Both the position numbers and the translations under genes were made by a program. The notes under the pieces are model-generated. The model was not told the DNA's origin, did not search any database, and was given only the letters and a program-made list of their open reading frames with translations. This document shows, piece by piece, positions 34,890 through 46,456 of a DNA stretch of 64,000 bases. This stretch comes from Apostichopus parvimensis. Its lineage: Eukaryota > Echinodermata > Holothuroidea > Aspidochirotida > Stichopodidae. Positions within the stretch are counted from its first letter, which is position 1; every line of letters starts with the position of its first letter. Location of the stretch: positions 163,381 to 227,380 of the forward strand of contig KN882213.1 in the NCBI GenBank assembly GCA_000934455.1, given 5' to 3'.

Positions 34890-35330
34890 CTTGACTGTAT
34901 CCGTTACATTGCACTTTCGGTCATATATTACATATACAGACAGCATAACATATACTTAACATATATTTTATTTTGTTTTGTAACTTCACAGCTCAACTAA
35001 TACATAAAATAAGTATATCAGTTACATTGCACTTCAGTTCATATGTTACACATAAAGACATCGAAACAGTCACTTAACATATACGTTCTTTGCTTTAGTA
35101 ACTGATATTCGTAACTTATACATACACTATTATTGTATCTGTTACAGTGTATTTTGGGTCATATCTCACATATATAGACAACACAACAGACACATAACAG
35201 ATACATTACTTCGTTTCGTAATTTGTATTCGTAACTAAAACATACAACATGACTGTATCCGTTACATTGTACTTTTTGGCCATATGATACATATAGAGAC
35301 AGCATATATGCTTAGCATATCATTAATGGT
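34890..35330. repeat. Tandem repeat, about 119-bp unit, four copies
   Basis: GTATCYGTTACATTGCACTT-like starts fall at 34897, 35013, 35135 and 35254, spaced 116, 122 and 119 bp. Each unit goes on with CATATxxxACATATAxAGACA and CTTAACATATAC-type words and a TTTGTAAC/GTAACTT part. The units are clearly diverged from one another. Confidence 0.85.
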
Positions 35331-36693
35331 GGCAAAAAACAGTCGCTCGAAGTGTCATTCCGTCCACCCACAGTTTTGACATACTGTTATTATTACATTT
35401 TAGTCTGCTGTTAATGGCTGCTACTTTCAGACAGGCCACGAGGTGGTAGTATACGGTGGTTAAGGTCGCTGTATACTGTACCGATGAACGTCAACAAACA
35501 TAAATTACAATAGGCCGGTGCGCAGAGCGGGAGGTTATGACCTTGACACCCAGTTGTCCTGGGTATACCTAGCCTTGCCGCAAATGATCGCTACATGATG
35601 TGATTGGCCATCGAGTCTCACGTGACTGCCTTACGTACCAGACATATATAGTCAGTGTTGGCATATGTTGTTGGCTACTGAGACTCACGTGACACTGAAT
35701 GGATCTGCCTACATTGGACATTTTCTATCGTATCAAGCAGTGTGTAAGAAAGGTGTAGGCGTGGTTTAGGCTTCACTTACAACAATTACAGCTGGCGATT
35801 GGCTATTGAGATGCCCGTATTAATTCTCCCAACCCTGTTTGGGGGAACGTAAATGCGGAGGCCTTTGGCAAGATGGTAAAACGATGTTGACGTTTGACCC
35901 CAGCAAAACATACAGAATGTGTTCAACATGTTATGAGGAACATAGGTACCAAATATGACCATATTCACTCCAGACATCGCTTAAGTTGGGCCTATTTCAG
36001 GATGTACGATTTTTACCTATATTGAGGTCATGTGAACTTCGATTAAAGCCAATTTCAATAGGGTTCTTGATATTATTATGTACAATATATGTACGAAATT
36101 TCACGAAGATCCGAAATTTCGTCTTCGAGTAAATCATGATCCATGTCGGTCGCTGTTTACACACACACAGACATACATTAGAACAGTCTTCCAGATCCCT
36201 TTAAAATGTTTTGTTGATTTTCCGTTGAGAGGCAACATTTTTGGAGAGGTTGGAAACTTTGTCTGTTCCCCCTCCAATAAGGCTGATTATGTTTATTTGA
36301 GAAATAGGTGTTTAAAAGACACTTCTTGGCACAATTGTACAGTAAAAAGACACTTCTTTGCACGAGTGGACATTAAAAGACACCTCTTGGCACATGTGGA
36401 GAGTATTACTTGTACTCCAGCATTATACTTGGAATGAAGAGATCCAGATACTCACTGCATGATATATGCACCATGTTCAGAGAATTAGTGTTCATTTCAT
36501 TATTAAGTATCAATCTATCATAGTGTCATATTAAGTCAATCGAGAATGGAGATGGGAAAGACATACAGCGTAATGTTTTTGTAGATGGAAACCAGTAGTC
36601 ATCATGTTGAGCGACTCAACTGAAGGTACTGTTTAATGACAAATACTTATGGCCCCCGCCCCACCATATAATTACCATCTATTAATTCCCCAG
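35331..36693. other. Non-coding stretch with TCACGTGAC words and a dispersed repeat
   Basis: GAGTCTCACGTGACT (about 35612) and GAGACTCACGTGACA (about 35680) carry the CACGTG E-box palindrome within a loose 70-bp repeat, with a TATATATAG between them. A promoter is conceivable but unproven. A minus-strand copy of the GT-headed dispersed repeat lies at about 35985-36180, ending in ACACACACAGAC. Confidence 0.35.
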
Positions 36694-36817
36694 GTTATCA
36701 AGCTACTTTTCCAGAAAGACTGGAATAGATGAAGTCACTGAAGAGATAATCGGGGATATCACTGACTTTGAAAAGAGACTCTTGTTGGAGCAGGATGTTA
36801 TCAATATCCGAGGCAAG
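36694..36817 (+). CDS. Internal exon of a tyrosine-recombinase-related protein (exon a)
   Basis: The exon sits between ATTAATTCCCCAG and the donor AAG/GTAATA. It reads LSSYFSRKTGIDEVTEEI, then DFEKRLLLEQDVINIRGK, with one base completing a codon from the previous exon. It ends in phase 0. The ending FEKxLxxxxDxxxIRGK leads directly into the GGKYVLVITP start of the next exon, with matching phase. This order occurs in a widespread family of uncharacterised proteins of fish and invertebrates whose later part (LGHDIRVHRExYRLP-like) resembles tyrosine recombinases. Upstream exons were not found within the window. Host or mobile origin of the family is not settled. Confidence 0.55.
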
Positions 36818-37183
36818 GTAATACTCACTTATTCCTCTATATCCCTGGTCCTCAATTAGTTTCTGATGCTGATCAGTGACTGATCGATCAGCACCGTGAT
36901 GGTCGGCTCACAATAATATGACACCTATATAAATGGCCTGAAAATCAATCTAAGTCCATGCTTTCATTAACAAAATGAGTCAGCTTTATGTTCATGTTGA
37001 AAAGTAATAAAGTAATAAAGTAATAAAGGGAACCTTTATTCATTATTAACTTTTCATGTGTTGATTTATGGAATGCATATCAAGTTGGCCATGATATACT
37101 ATGGTTGCACGTTAATTTACTCATGTCTTCTTATTTCAATCTTCAGCTAGCATCAAGTAACATTTGATTTACTTCTCTTATAG

Positions 37184-37310
37184 GGTGGAAAATATGTTCT
37201 TGTCATTACGCCATCCTATGCCAGGCCAATTCTGGAATATATTTCTAACAGCGACATCAGAAGAGCCGTTGGGATTTCAACTGCACACAAATATATATTC
37301 GCCACCAACA
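37184..37310 (+). CDS. Internal exon of the same recombinase-related protein (exon b)
   Basis: Acceptor TTCTCTTATAG and donor ACA/GTGAGT bound a 127-bp exon that starts in phase 0 and ends after one base of a codon. It encodes GGKYVLVITPSYARPILEYI then SDIRRAVGISTAHKYIFATN. The VxxITPxxxxxxxYIxxxRxxVGIxxxxxYxFA pattern is the conserved block I recall from the recombinase-related family. The recombinase catalytic exons should lie further right, but the space beyond is filled by a Ty3/Gypsy element and repeats. I could not find them, so this may be a truncated gene or one with a very long intron. Confidence 0.6.
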
Positions 37311-37727
37311 GTGAGTTGTTATATTTTCTCAATAATTTTAACTATCTCACATCCATTCAGGATGTATTTCATTGTGTTTTTAAGCTGCTGTGAAGTAGGG
37401 TGGGTTATTGGTAATATCTTGTAAGGAACATTGTAAAAACTATGTTCTGTATTCTCCCTGACCTCCATACACTTTTCAAACAGTAGGTTGTTGGATATTT
37501 ATAGAGCTGTCTGGAAATAGACTTAGCATTAGTGATATGTGAATACAATTTCCCTCCTATGATGGGACTATTATGAATAGAAAATCACATAACTTTATGT
37601 AGTCCCACAGTGTGTTTAGTTATTGTAGAAGGTGTAGCCCCACAATGTATCATATGTTATTATTATAAATGATGTAGCCCCACAATGTAAATTTGATACT
37701 TAGCTCCATAATGTATTATGTTAATAT
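37311..37727. repeat. Intron-like stretch with CCCCACAATGTA repeats
   Basis: From about 37600 the word GTAGCCCCACAATGTA and variants (AGTCCCACAGTGTG, TAGCTCCATAATGTA) recur every 40-60 bp up to the LTR start. The same unit forms a longer array at 49680-50050. Confidence 0.55.
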
Positions 37728-39066
37728 TGTAACGAAAACGACTGTATTCATTAATTCTCTTTATTGTTTGAATCAACGGCTGCGGAGCTTAGTCTACGCC
37801 TTGCGACATTTCATGACACAGCCGCGCTGGTCAGTCGCTGATTCACATATGTTTTCACTGTTGGAATTTTCCATGGAAAGATCCGCATATGCGTATGATA
37901 AGAAAAGCCATGTGCTGGCAGTCGACCATATGAACAGCAGCCGGGTAGGGCGTATTTCATGTAAGTAGGCTGATTTGATAACAGAAACCCCTTATTTTTA
38001 GCTTAATTCTGTGCCCAAATTTACTGTCATAAATAGGAAGCAATTCTGTAACATTTTTGTTAGCCCAACAAACGTTAATTGATATCTCGGAGGTATATTT
38101 TGATCGTTCAATTAGCGAAGTAAGATTTCCCCGTAACGTAAACTCTTGAATTGAAACTTACATTGTCTAGGCTTGTTATAATGTGGTAGGCTGCAACGTG
38201 AAATTATACAGTGTTAGTTTGAGAGCCTTGTGGAAATAATTACTCATTTGTAACTTTCATCTATAACGTTATTCGTGGTAATAAGTATATATTTTATGAA
38301 CAGATATCAGACAGCGGGATTATTTAAAGAATTGATAATCGTTCTTAGGGTATTTCGATTACTTTAGTTTAAAACAGCTTGTACGGAAATCCCTGTACTA
38401 GGCTACGTTGGAGAAAGAGAGAAGTTGTGTTATTAAATCCCAAGATTATTTGTGCTATAATTTTCTTCTAGATTGACCAATTAGCGTCTTGTAAATTGTT
38501 ATGTGAATCAGTATTTTTAGCTTAACGTCAACAATGGTACATTATTTCTCAATTGAGTAAATTATAGCCTATTAGACTACGTCTTCAGCAATTAACTGAT
38601 TAACATGTAGTGCTCATTCCCACATTCTCACGAGAAACCTCACGAGAAATTACTCATTCACAGTTTTCTCACGAGAAACCTTCTCACGAGAACTTGCTCA
38701 TTCCCACCTTCTCACGAGAAACCTTCTCACGGGAAATTACTCATTCACAGTTTTAACACGAGAAATTGCTCATTCACAGCTTTCCCACGAGAAACCTCAC
38801 GAGAAATTACTCTTTTACACTTTTCTCACGAGAGGCCTCATTAGTCAATAGTGTTGTTGTACGAGCAGCTTTCATGCTCGTGAGTAATATTAATAGTAAG
38901 GAGTCTTTTGTCAAACCGCGCTGCTGTTCTTTCGACTCACCGATCAACCGTAATCACTTGTAAATAACGGATGAATAAATTTATTAAAGAAAATTAATGG
39001 TACCTCTCTTCATCATTTTGGTTGACTGTGCTCTTCACTGAGTAGTGGACCAAGTTCGGCGCTACA
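37728..39066 (+). repeat. 5' LTR of the second Ty3/Gypsy, with internal minisatellite
   Basis: It starts TGTAACGAAAACGACTGT and ends GTTCGGCGCTACA, in agreement with TG...CA ends. The end is set by the primer site three bases further on. Its length of about 1.34 kb is large for an LTR. A block at 38625-38835 is made of TTCTCACGAGAAACC and TACTCATTCACAG units. Confidence 0.75.
38625..38835. repeat. CTCACGAGAAA minisatellite inside the LTR
   Basis: About nine CTCACGAGAAA-type words alternate with (C/T)TCATTC(A/C)CA spacers, giving an irregular 20-45 bp period. TTCTCACGAGAA is nearly self-complementary. Confidence 0.8.
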
Positions 39067-39068
39067 CG

Positions 39069-39087
39069 TGGTGGCAGCGGTGGGATT
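39069..39087 (+). promoter_or_regulatory. Primer-binding site, tRNA-Leu
   Basis: TGGTGGCAGCGGTGGGATT is complementary to the 3' end of eukaryotic tRNA-Leu including the CCA. It begins three bases after the presumed LTR end. Confidence 0.85.
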
Positions 39088-42035
39088 ATACTAGTTCCGA
39101 TGTACACATTTTATAGCAAAGATTCAATCTGACCCACCATGTCGAGAGAAAGTTTCCCCAAACCCGCTACAGTTGTACCAGGATACAGAACAGATACAGC
39201 ACAGATACAAGATATACCACAGATACAGCCATCTACAGAAGAAAGACCATTACTGACAGGGATATTACCGAGTGATACACAGGGGAACAACGCAGGTCGA
39301 GCAGACTTTGAGGTTCTGAGTTCCACTGGGTCGGATAACTCCTGGCGGAGTACAGACCATTATGTACAGCACAGAACAAGAGAACAGACCCGAGAGACCC
39401 AGGCTGACGTACCGGGATTACCACAGACATTGAATTCAAGTGGCTTAAACCCATTTCTGGGTTTGAACGAGGCCCGAGTAGTGCACCCTTCTCGTGACCA
39501 TGGCCAGTTCGAGAGACGTAATTGGCAGTCTCGTAATCCAGAACGGAACGGAACCACGATCAGTGCGCCAGAGAACCATCTAACCCTTTCAGTTCTGAAT
39601 GGGGAAAATGGCGTGTTGAAAAGCGTGTGCCGTTTGAAAATGACTCACGTCCGAAATTGAACTAAGACCACACGTTCTGCCCTCTCGGTTTGATGGTTTA
39701 TCGAACTGGGATGACTATATGGTGCAATTTGAGCTCGTTTCAGAGCTGAACAACTGGTCAGATGATAAGAAATCTTTATATTTAGCAGCCAGCTTAAAGG
39801 GACAGGCAAGGGCAATCCTGAATGACCTACACCACAGACGACGAAAAGACTACCGAGAGCTAACCGCTACGTTCAGCCGTCGTTTTAGCCCTGCCAATCA
39901 GACCCAATTATTTCGGGCCATGCTGAAGAACAGAAATCGCCAACCAAGCGAGAGTCCAGCAGAATTAGCCCAGGATATCAAGAGACTAGCTTTGCAGGCA
40001 TACCCTCAAGCACCATACGAGATGATATAAACGCTGGCGAATGATGATTTCATCGATGCATTGCAGGATACAGATACCAAGTGGAGAGTATATGTCGAGA
40101 CCTGCCAGCTTGTCTGACGCCGTTGTAGTGGCAGTGGAGTTGGAGGCGTTCCACTTGGCAGAGACTAAGATGGGAAACCTGCGTAGACCGACTGCCAGAG
40201 CTGTCATGACAGAAGATACAACGAACAAAGTGGAAGACCGCCTGCAGCAACTTGTGGAAACGCTGACAAAAGGCTTCGAAAGTTGTGTTAACAAGTTTGA
40301 CTCTAAATTAGCTCTATATGATGATAGACTAAAGCAATCTAAAGCAACAGAACAGCAATTGGCGGGAAGATAGGCATCCACCGCCTAAATCTTGGAACTG
40401 CGGTAGAGTGGGATACATTAAGAGAAATTGTCCTGACACGCCAAAAGAGGATAAACAACAACCGAACAGACACAATCAGGGAAACTACAAAGAGTCGGAC
40501 TTGCAGGCCAAAGCCCGACTGGAGTAGAAAATGACCGAAGGCCTATGCAGTATAGTGTCCTGGAGGTTCGGACGGATTCTAACTTTGAGATTAGAGTAAA
40601 AGGTTATGTTCAAGGCACAGCCGTCAACTTTCTAGTTGATACCGGGGCGAATGTGACCATCCTCAGTCCAAGTGTGTATGAATCCATTCCAGAAAATTCC
40701 AGACCAATACTGAGGCCAGCTGCTGTGGATTTGCGTCTTGCCGATGGGAGACCATTTCCTTTCAAAGGGCGAGGGATATTTCAGATTCGAATAGGATGAA
40801 AGTCTGTGGACCATGATGTATGGGTAGCGAAGACTGATGTAAATGCCATACTAGGGATAGAGTTCCTGCGGAGGCATCGGTGCTCCTTAGATGTGAATAA
40901 GAGGGACCTTATCATGGGACGAGGCATGTGCATTGGAGCAAGTCGATAGCGAGAAGCCGTCGTCTGAGCCGTCAGGGGAGCTTTGTAGGCTTTTACTCTG
41001 TGAAATGGTGGTGATTGCTCCTGGTGCCGAGTCATTATTAGAAGGAGAAATCTCTGGAGAATTCCAAGGTAGAGAAGCTCTTGTGGAGCCAGCGGAGAAA
41101 TTTGTGAAAAAGCATGGATTGCTTGTTGCGAAGTTGCTGGTGGATCCTGGACAAGATGTGTTACCCGTCAGATTGTTTAACCCAAGTCATGAACCTGTTA
41201 GAGTCTACAAAGGTCGGTGTATTGGAGGAAGTCGAGGAGGTAGTTGGTGTAGGTGAAAGCTCCGACGGTAACCCAACGACCCCAATACGAGTTGTACAAA
41301 TATCCCGAGTCATCTGATTGGACTGATGGAAACGTGTGGCGGACTAGATGGTTGCCAACAGGAACAGTTCAAGGAACTGTTACTAAAGTACAAGGACGTT
41401 TTCTCAAAGTCTCCAGACGACCTTGGCAGAACTATGATAGTTCAACACACGATTGACACAGGAACAGCCAAGTCCATCAAGCAACCTGCACGACAGGTGC
41501 CTATGCACCAACGAGTTGTTGTGGAACCATCATCTAGCGCATGGTCCTCTCCCGTTGTTCTTGTTAAAAAGAAGAATGGTAAAACCAGGTTCTGTGTCGA
41601 CTTAATGGCGTTACAGTCAAAGATTCATACCCTATTCCTCGTATTACCGAATCTCTAGACGCCCTCAACGGATCATGCTGGTTTAGTACCCTTGACCTAG
41701 CAAGCGGGTACTGGCAAGTAGGTATGGCAGACAAAGACAAGGAAAAGACTGCATTCTCAACAGGTGATGGACTGTTCCAATTCCGCACAATGCCTTTCGG
41801 ATTGTGCAACGCCCCGGCAACCTTTGAGAGACTCATGGATCGAGTTCTCTCAGGTCTTCATTGGCAGACATGTTTAGTTTATCTAGACGATGTTATAGTA
41901 TACGGATCCACGTTTGGAGAAAGCTTGAACAGACTGCGGGTAGTACTCGAAAGACTGCGGAAGGCGAACCTGAAATTGAGTCCCCAGAAGTGTCATCTCT
42001 TCCAACAAAGTGTCTCGTACTTGGGTTATGCGGAA

Positions 42036-42700
42036 TTGGATGATCATGATAGGTATCATGTATTATCATTGACCAATGGTACATACAGGGTGTTCAGGGA
42101 TTTGAGGTCAAAGGTCATCTTAGGGTCAGTTTCTGCCATTTTGTGAAAAATTGAAAAACGCTTATTCTCCTACAGTTAAAATTGGATCATCATGAAAGTT
42201 GGTCAGTATTATCATTGACTAGTGGTACATGGGGGTTTTCCGGGATTTGAGGTCAAAGGTCATCTAGTGGTCAGTTTTGGCCATTGTACAAAAAAGTGAA
42301 AAATACTTCACATCCTACAGTTCAAATTGGATTATCATGACAGTTGGTCAGTTATATCGGTAACCAATTGTACAATAGGGTGTTCAGTGATCTGAGGTCA
42401 TCTATCGGGTCATTGTCGCCATTTTGGCAAAAATTGAGAAATGATTCTTCTCCTGCAGATTGAATCAGATAGTCATGGATTATCATTGAACAATGTTACA
42501 TATGGAGTGTTCAGGGATTTAGGTCAATGGTCATCTAGGGGTAAATTTTGGCCATTTAACTCAAACGATTAATCTGCTTCTTTGCCTAAAGAATTGATTG
42601 GATGATCATGACAGTTGGTCAGTATTATCACTGACCAATGGTACATACCGGGTATTCAGTAATTTGAAGTCATCTATGGGTCAATTTAATCATCTACCGA
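42036..42700. repeat. Tandem repeat, about 145-bp unit, five copies
   Basis: TTGGATGATCATGA and variants begin units at about 42038, 42185, 42331, 42470 and 42600. Each goes on with TGACCAATGGTACATA, GTGTTCAGGGATTTGAGGTCA and AAGGTCATCTAGGGGTCA words and a GGCCATTTT end. The same vocabulary is seen in the block at 46457-48323 and in 61950-63140. It starts exactly where the Ty3/Gypsy sequence stops. Confidence 0.8.
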
Positions 42701-42910
42701 TATAACTCTATATTCTTGTGCACATTGCTCACATTGGACTGCTCCAAACTGATAGGTGAGCTACTGTGCCATTGGCACTCTTGTGTTATATTTCTTCTGT
42801 ACAATCAATCCATGTACACACAACATACATGCAGTTTTGTATGTACCAAAGGACTACCAAGAACCAAACAAGATGGCTGTCGTTGAGCATGCACTACAGT
42901 CTAGAGATTA
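42701..42910. repeat. Probable end region of the GGTCATCTAGGGGTCA family
   Basis: GATAGGTGAGCTACTGTGCC near 42752 resembles the GGTTGAGCTTATG word that starts the related element at 46457 and may mark a terminus of the same family. No further structure is supported. Confidence 0.35.
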
Positions 42911-42919
42911 TCTAAGCGG

Positions 42920-43900
42920 CGTAGCCAGCCTTACATAATAGGGGGGCCCAAGTATTACCTGGGGGCCTGTTTTTTTTTTGGTTGGCGCACAGCGTACAAA
43001 ATAAATAGTTTGCCAAAGTGCCTCCCAGATTGCAGGAAATGACGCAGCCCAGGCAAATATCTCTATTTTTAAATGTAAGAAATTTACACTTAGAAATGGT
43101 GAATTACAAAGAAATTTCAAGGTTAAACAAATATTTTTATGCAGGAATTGTTTGTACCTTCAGTTGGTGCATAGCCTATACCCAAAACTTTTGCCAAAAG
43201 AGCTTCCCAGATCGCAGGAAATTGCACATAAACATGGGCAATTTTAATTGTTAAAATTACTCGAAGAAACAGTCGGTCAAAGTTTGACAATTCGAGCAAC
43301 ACGAACATTGTATAGTCACATAAGTCACTCCATATTTTCATTAGTTGAACATATATAAGAATGTTTATACTTTAAACATTTCTGGGGGCAACCGCCCCTG
43401 ATGCCCCTTGCTATTAACAAGCCTTGGCAGAACTGTATCTGAAAATGTTCTTTTCTGATAACCGTTATGGAGAACGGATCTTAGGAGAATGGGTGTTTCC
43501 AACCAATTTGAGAAATTGTTGAATATGTCATTATTAAGTAGATGCATTTAAGTGCTATATATTGTGTTGAGAATATTATTACTCTAAGATTTGCTGTAAG
43601 CATGCAGTAAATATGTAGCATATACGAAAGAAACAACACGTACCAACGTTTCCAATAAATGTGAAATGATGCTAATAAATGTTTGGTAATATGAGCATTT
43701 ATTGACCTTCAAAAGCATTTTGTAACTAAGTAACTAACCTGGGATGTCTGGTATGCCAGGGGGCAAGTAAGCTTTTGCCCGAAAAATGTAACTTTATTTC
43801 TTCCCTCTGTTCTGTCCGAAAAATGGGGCAGCTACCTGAGAAATTGCTCAAAATTGGGAGGGCAGTCGCTCCCACAACCTGCACCCATGGATGTAGCCTA
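42920..43900. repeat. Dispersed repeat with TCCCAGATYGCAGGAAAT blocks
   Basis: GCCAAAGTGCCTCCCAGATTG at about 43012 and GCCAAAAGAGCTTCCCAGATCG at about 43192 are parts of two related blocks about 185 bp apart, each preceded by TTGGYGCAYAGCSTA. GGGGGCAACCGCCCC near 43383 and GGGCAGTCGCTCCC near 43861 look like ends of related fragments. The family is non-coding. Confidence 0.5.
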
Positions 43901-46190
43901 CATCAAAAGTTTCCACCATGTGGTGCAATGGGAAAATTCTGATGACATTGTTTTTAAAACTTTCTTTGGCAAACCACATTAGCCAACATACAGGGGTGTA
44001 CATATCTTAAAGCATAATCCACCATTAATTCAGAATGGAAACAGCCTTGGGCATGAAATGACAGAAGTTTGTATGTTATTAAGTCCCCAAATTCTACGCT
44101 TTGCAATTATTCGTTTCTGTTAGACATGATCTTACCAAGAATGGCTCTCTATTTGGTTCATTTGGCGTAAAAAAAGTTAAGGATTTAGTCAAAAAGTTGG
44201 CCTGAACCCTAGTTTGCACACAGGATCTGTGTACAAGTTACAAATAAAGGTCTGTCACCTAAGGGCGTTGATTTGTATCGGGAGCACTAATACATTTTTC
44301 TCTGACTTTTTGCCACAACAAAATACTCAACTTAAAATTTAATTCAACCTTCCATCAAATAATATCCATAAATAAATATCCACAACTAAATCTTTATTTC
44401 ATCTAGAGTACCGGTACATTAATTATTAAACTTATGAATCATAATTTTTTTCAACGAAATTAGTGTTAGTGCTTGAAATCTTGCCTACTTAGTAATACAA
44501 AATATGCCAGCATTTTGTATGTAAGCACTTTTATTTCTAAAATTGTTCAATGTTCCCTCCTCACCATTGGAAAGGCTCATTATTCTGTTGCTTTCATACA
44601 GGTTGCTAATTTCTGTAAGTATTGTTCAAATGTTAAGCTGCGATGACAACGTAATATAGTGAGCCAAATTATTGGATGGCAGTTCCGTAGTGCACAGAAT
44701 TGATAAAAAATATTTCAAATTTTCACAAGTTACATATATATTCTGGTGAAATATTCAATATATTGCACCTTATCGCATCTTGGCCCATTAGACCCCTTCT
44801 CCCATTGCATATGTTAAACAGTAGCATTTTTCAGATGCATTTGTCTTGCCCCTCCCCGCTAAAATATATCGGTCCCCTATGTTTATGTGCAAGACACAAA
44901 GTCCATGGAATTGAATTATAATGTCACACTCAATATATCTCAGTACCATTCCTACTCAGTACCAGTTATATTCCTACTATTTACTGGAATGTAACTGTCA
45001 TTTTACGTAATTACAGTAATAGGCCTATATAAGTTTACGTTAATGTCAGTAGTCTATATAGTCTTCTGCAAATGCAACAGTGTCAATTTGGTTCATTATG
45101 CGGCAAAATTCATAAATGGAAGTAAGGTATGTCATATCATCACTTTTGACAATTTTTATTTTATTTTGGATGTTTTTACCCATTTACCAGCAATATAACT
45201 TACTGCGAGTGTTATGTATATGATGCCAAGTATTAAGGCTTATCGTGCAAAGCCAATTGCACTGCAGCAAACTAGAATCTTGTCTGACCGGTGACTCGAA
45301 GCAGACTATACTTCTATATAGAGTGGCTAAGCTTGAATGCCCGCAGTGGGGGGGGGGGTGTGCTACCATGGGCTCCTGCTGCTTTCTACTGGAAAAGTCC
45401 AATAAGTAAAATTAGTAAAATACACAAAAGACAGTATAGAATCCTTCTCAATTTCCAGAACTTCAAGGGGTAAAATGCATCCCCCTTATTTCTGCGGACG
45501 CTTGCATGCTAGTTCTAAGTGCAAAAATCCTTGCAATCTTTTATAAAATAAACCCATGCAGTTTCCACTCCATACATTATTCCTGTAGTAAAATGAAAAA
45601 TTGTTATTTTAGGAATCGAGTGGGTCATTCAAGAAATTTCCAAAATACGAAAGAGAAATATTACAACCAAATTCTTTTCATCTACATTATAAAATATACA
45701 AACCACTCTATTTAACAAGGAATCAGCAACAGAAGTGCCCAAAATGTAACAGGCCTGTAGTCAACGACACAGCTAACGTTGTAAGCTTAACGCATGGTCT
45801 GTTTTGTTAAAAATTTTCATTCAAACGATTCCAAGAATGAGATTTTTATTCCTTCAGTTTGATGGTCAGGAATTTAAAGGAAGGCCGAATGAACTTCCAC
45901 TGATTAGATTTTTAGCATCAGATATGCTTTTGAGGTTGGCTATTATGGAAAATGTATGCATGAGAAGAATTAAGAGGTTGCGAACATGATATCTTTCACA
46001 CTGTTCGAGCTATGATTACCAATACTAGTAGTGAATAGCAAGCCAGTGACTCTCAAAGTTATTACATTTCTGCCATGAAGTATGCTAGTGAAATCAGTTA
46101 TGTACCAAACCTGATGTCAAAGTTCCATCTGGCAATCTTCAGGAGATTTTAAAACTATGGGGATTTATGTTACTAGAAAATAGACTGTGT
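43901..46190. other. Mostly non-coding; one weak exon candidate
   Basis: No strong feature. A run of nine or more Gs lies near 45350. At 45861-45989, after TTATTCCTTCAG, a frame reads FDGQEFKGRPNELPLIRFLA then SDMLLRLAIMEN, which looks coding by composition and ends near a possible GTATGC donor. I do not recognise it, and the donor is weak. Confidence 0.3.
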
Positions 46191-46456
46191 GCACCACATT
46201 TATTGTGTTGCCAATCTAAGGAAATATATAAATAAACATGGTATGGTAATGACATGTTTAAGAGGTGTGTAAAGACCTCTTTGGATTTGGCCGGAGCATA
46301 TTTGCCAATTTTGTACCATTTTATATATGTCAACTGTTGTGGAAAGCAATATGGTGTAAATTTAGCATTCTGAAACACAGTTTCATGTTTGATATACATG
46401 GTGGGATCGTAAGATCCAGCATCACAAGAAAAGTAGTGTTTTGACAACCTATTTTT

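Larger units (their letters stand above)
37728..42035 (+). mobile_element. Second Ty3/Gypsy LTR retrotransposon fossil
   Basis: Parts in order: 5' LTR (37728-39066), a tRNA-Leu primer site (39069-39087), a gag region with a zinc knuckle (CGRVGYIKRNCP), protease (FLVDTGANVTILSPSVY, then ILGIEFLRRH) and reverse transcriptase with SSSAWSSPVVLVKKKNGKTR, STLDLASGYWQVGM, MPFGLCNAPATFERLM and the palm motif YLDDVIVY. Codon usage is more G+C-rich than its surroundings. No RNase H, integrase or 3' LTR is seen; near 42035 the sequence passes into a different repeat family. The element is broken and incomplete. Confidence 0.85.

Noticed and set aside
35600-35700. Paired TCACGTGAC words with a TATATATAG between them as a promoter
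   Set aside because: No transcript start or downstream gene can be tied to it; the words lie in a loose local repeat.
38625-38835. CRISPR-like array of CTCACGAGAAA words
   Set aside because: Spacers are not unique, the period is irregular, and the block lies in an LTR of an animal genome.
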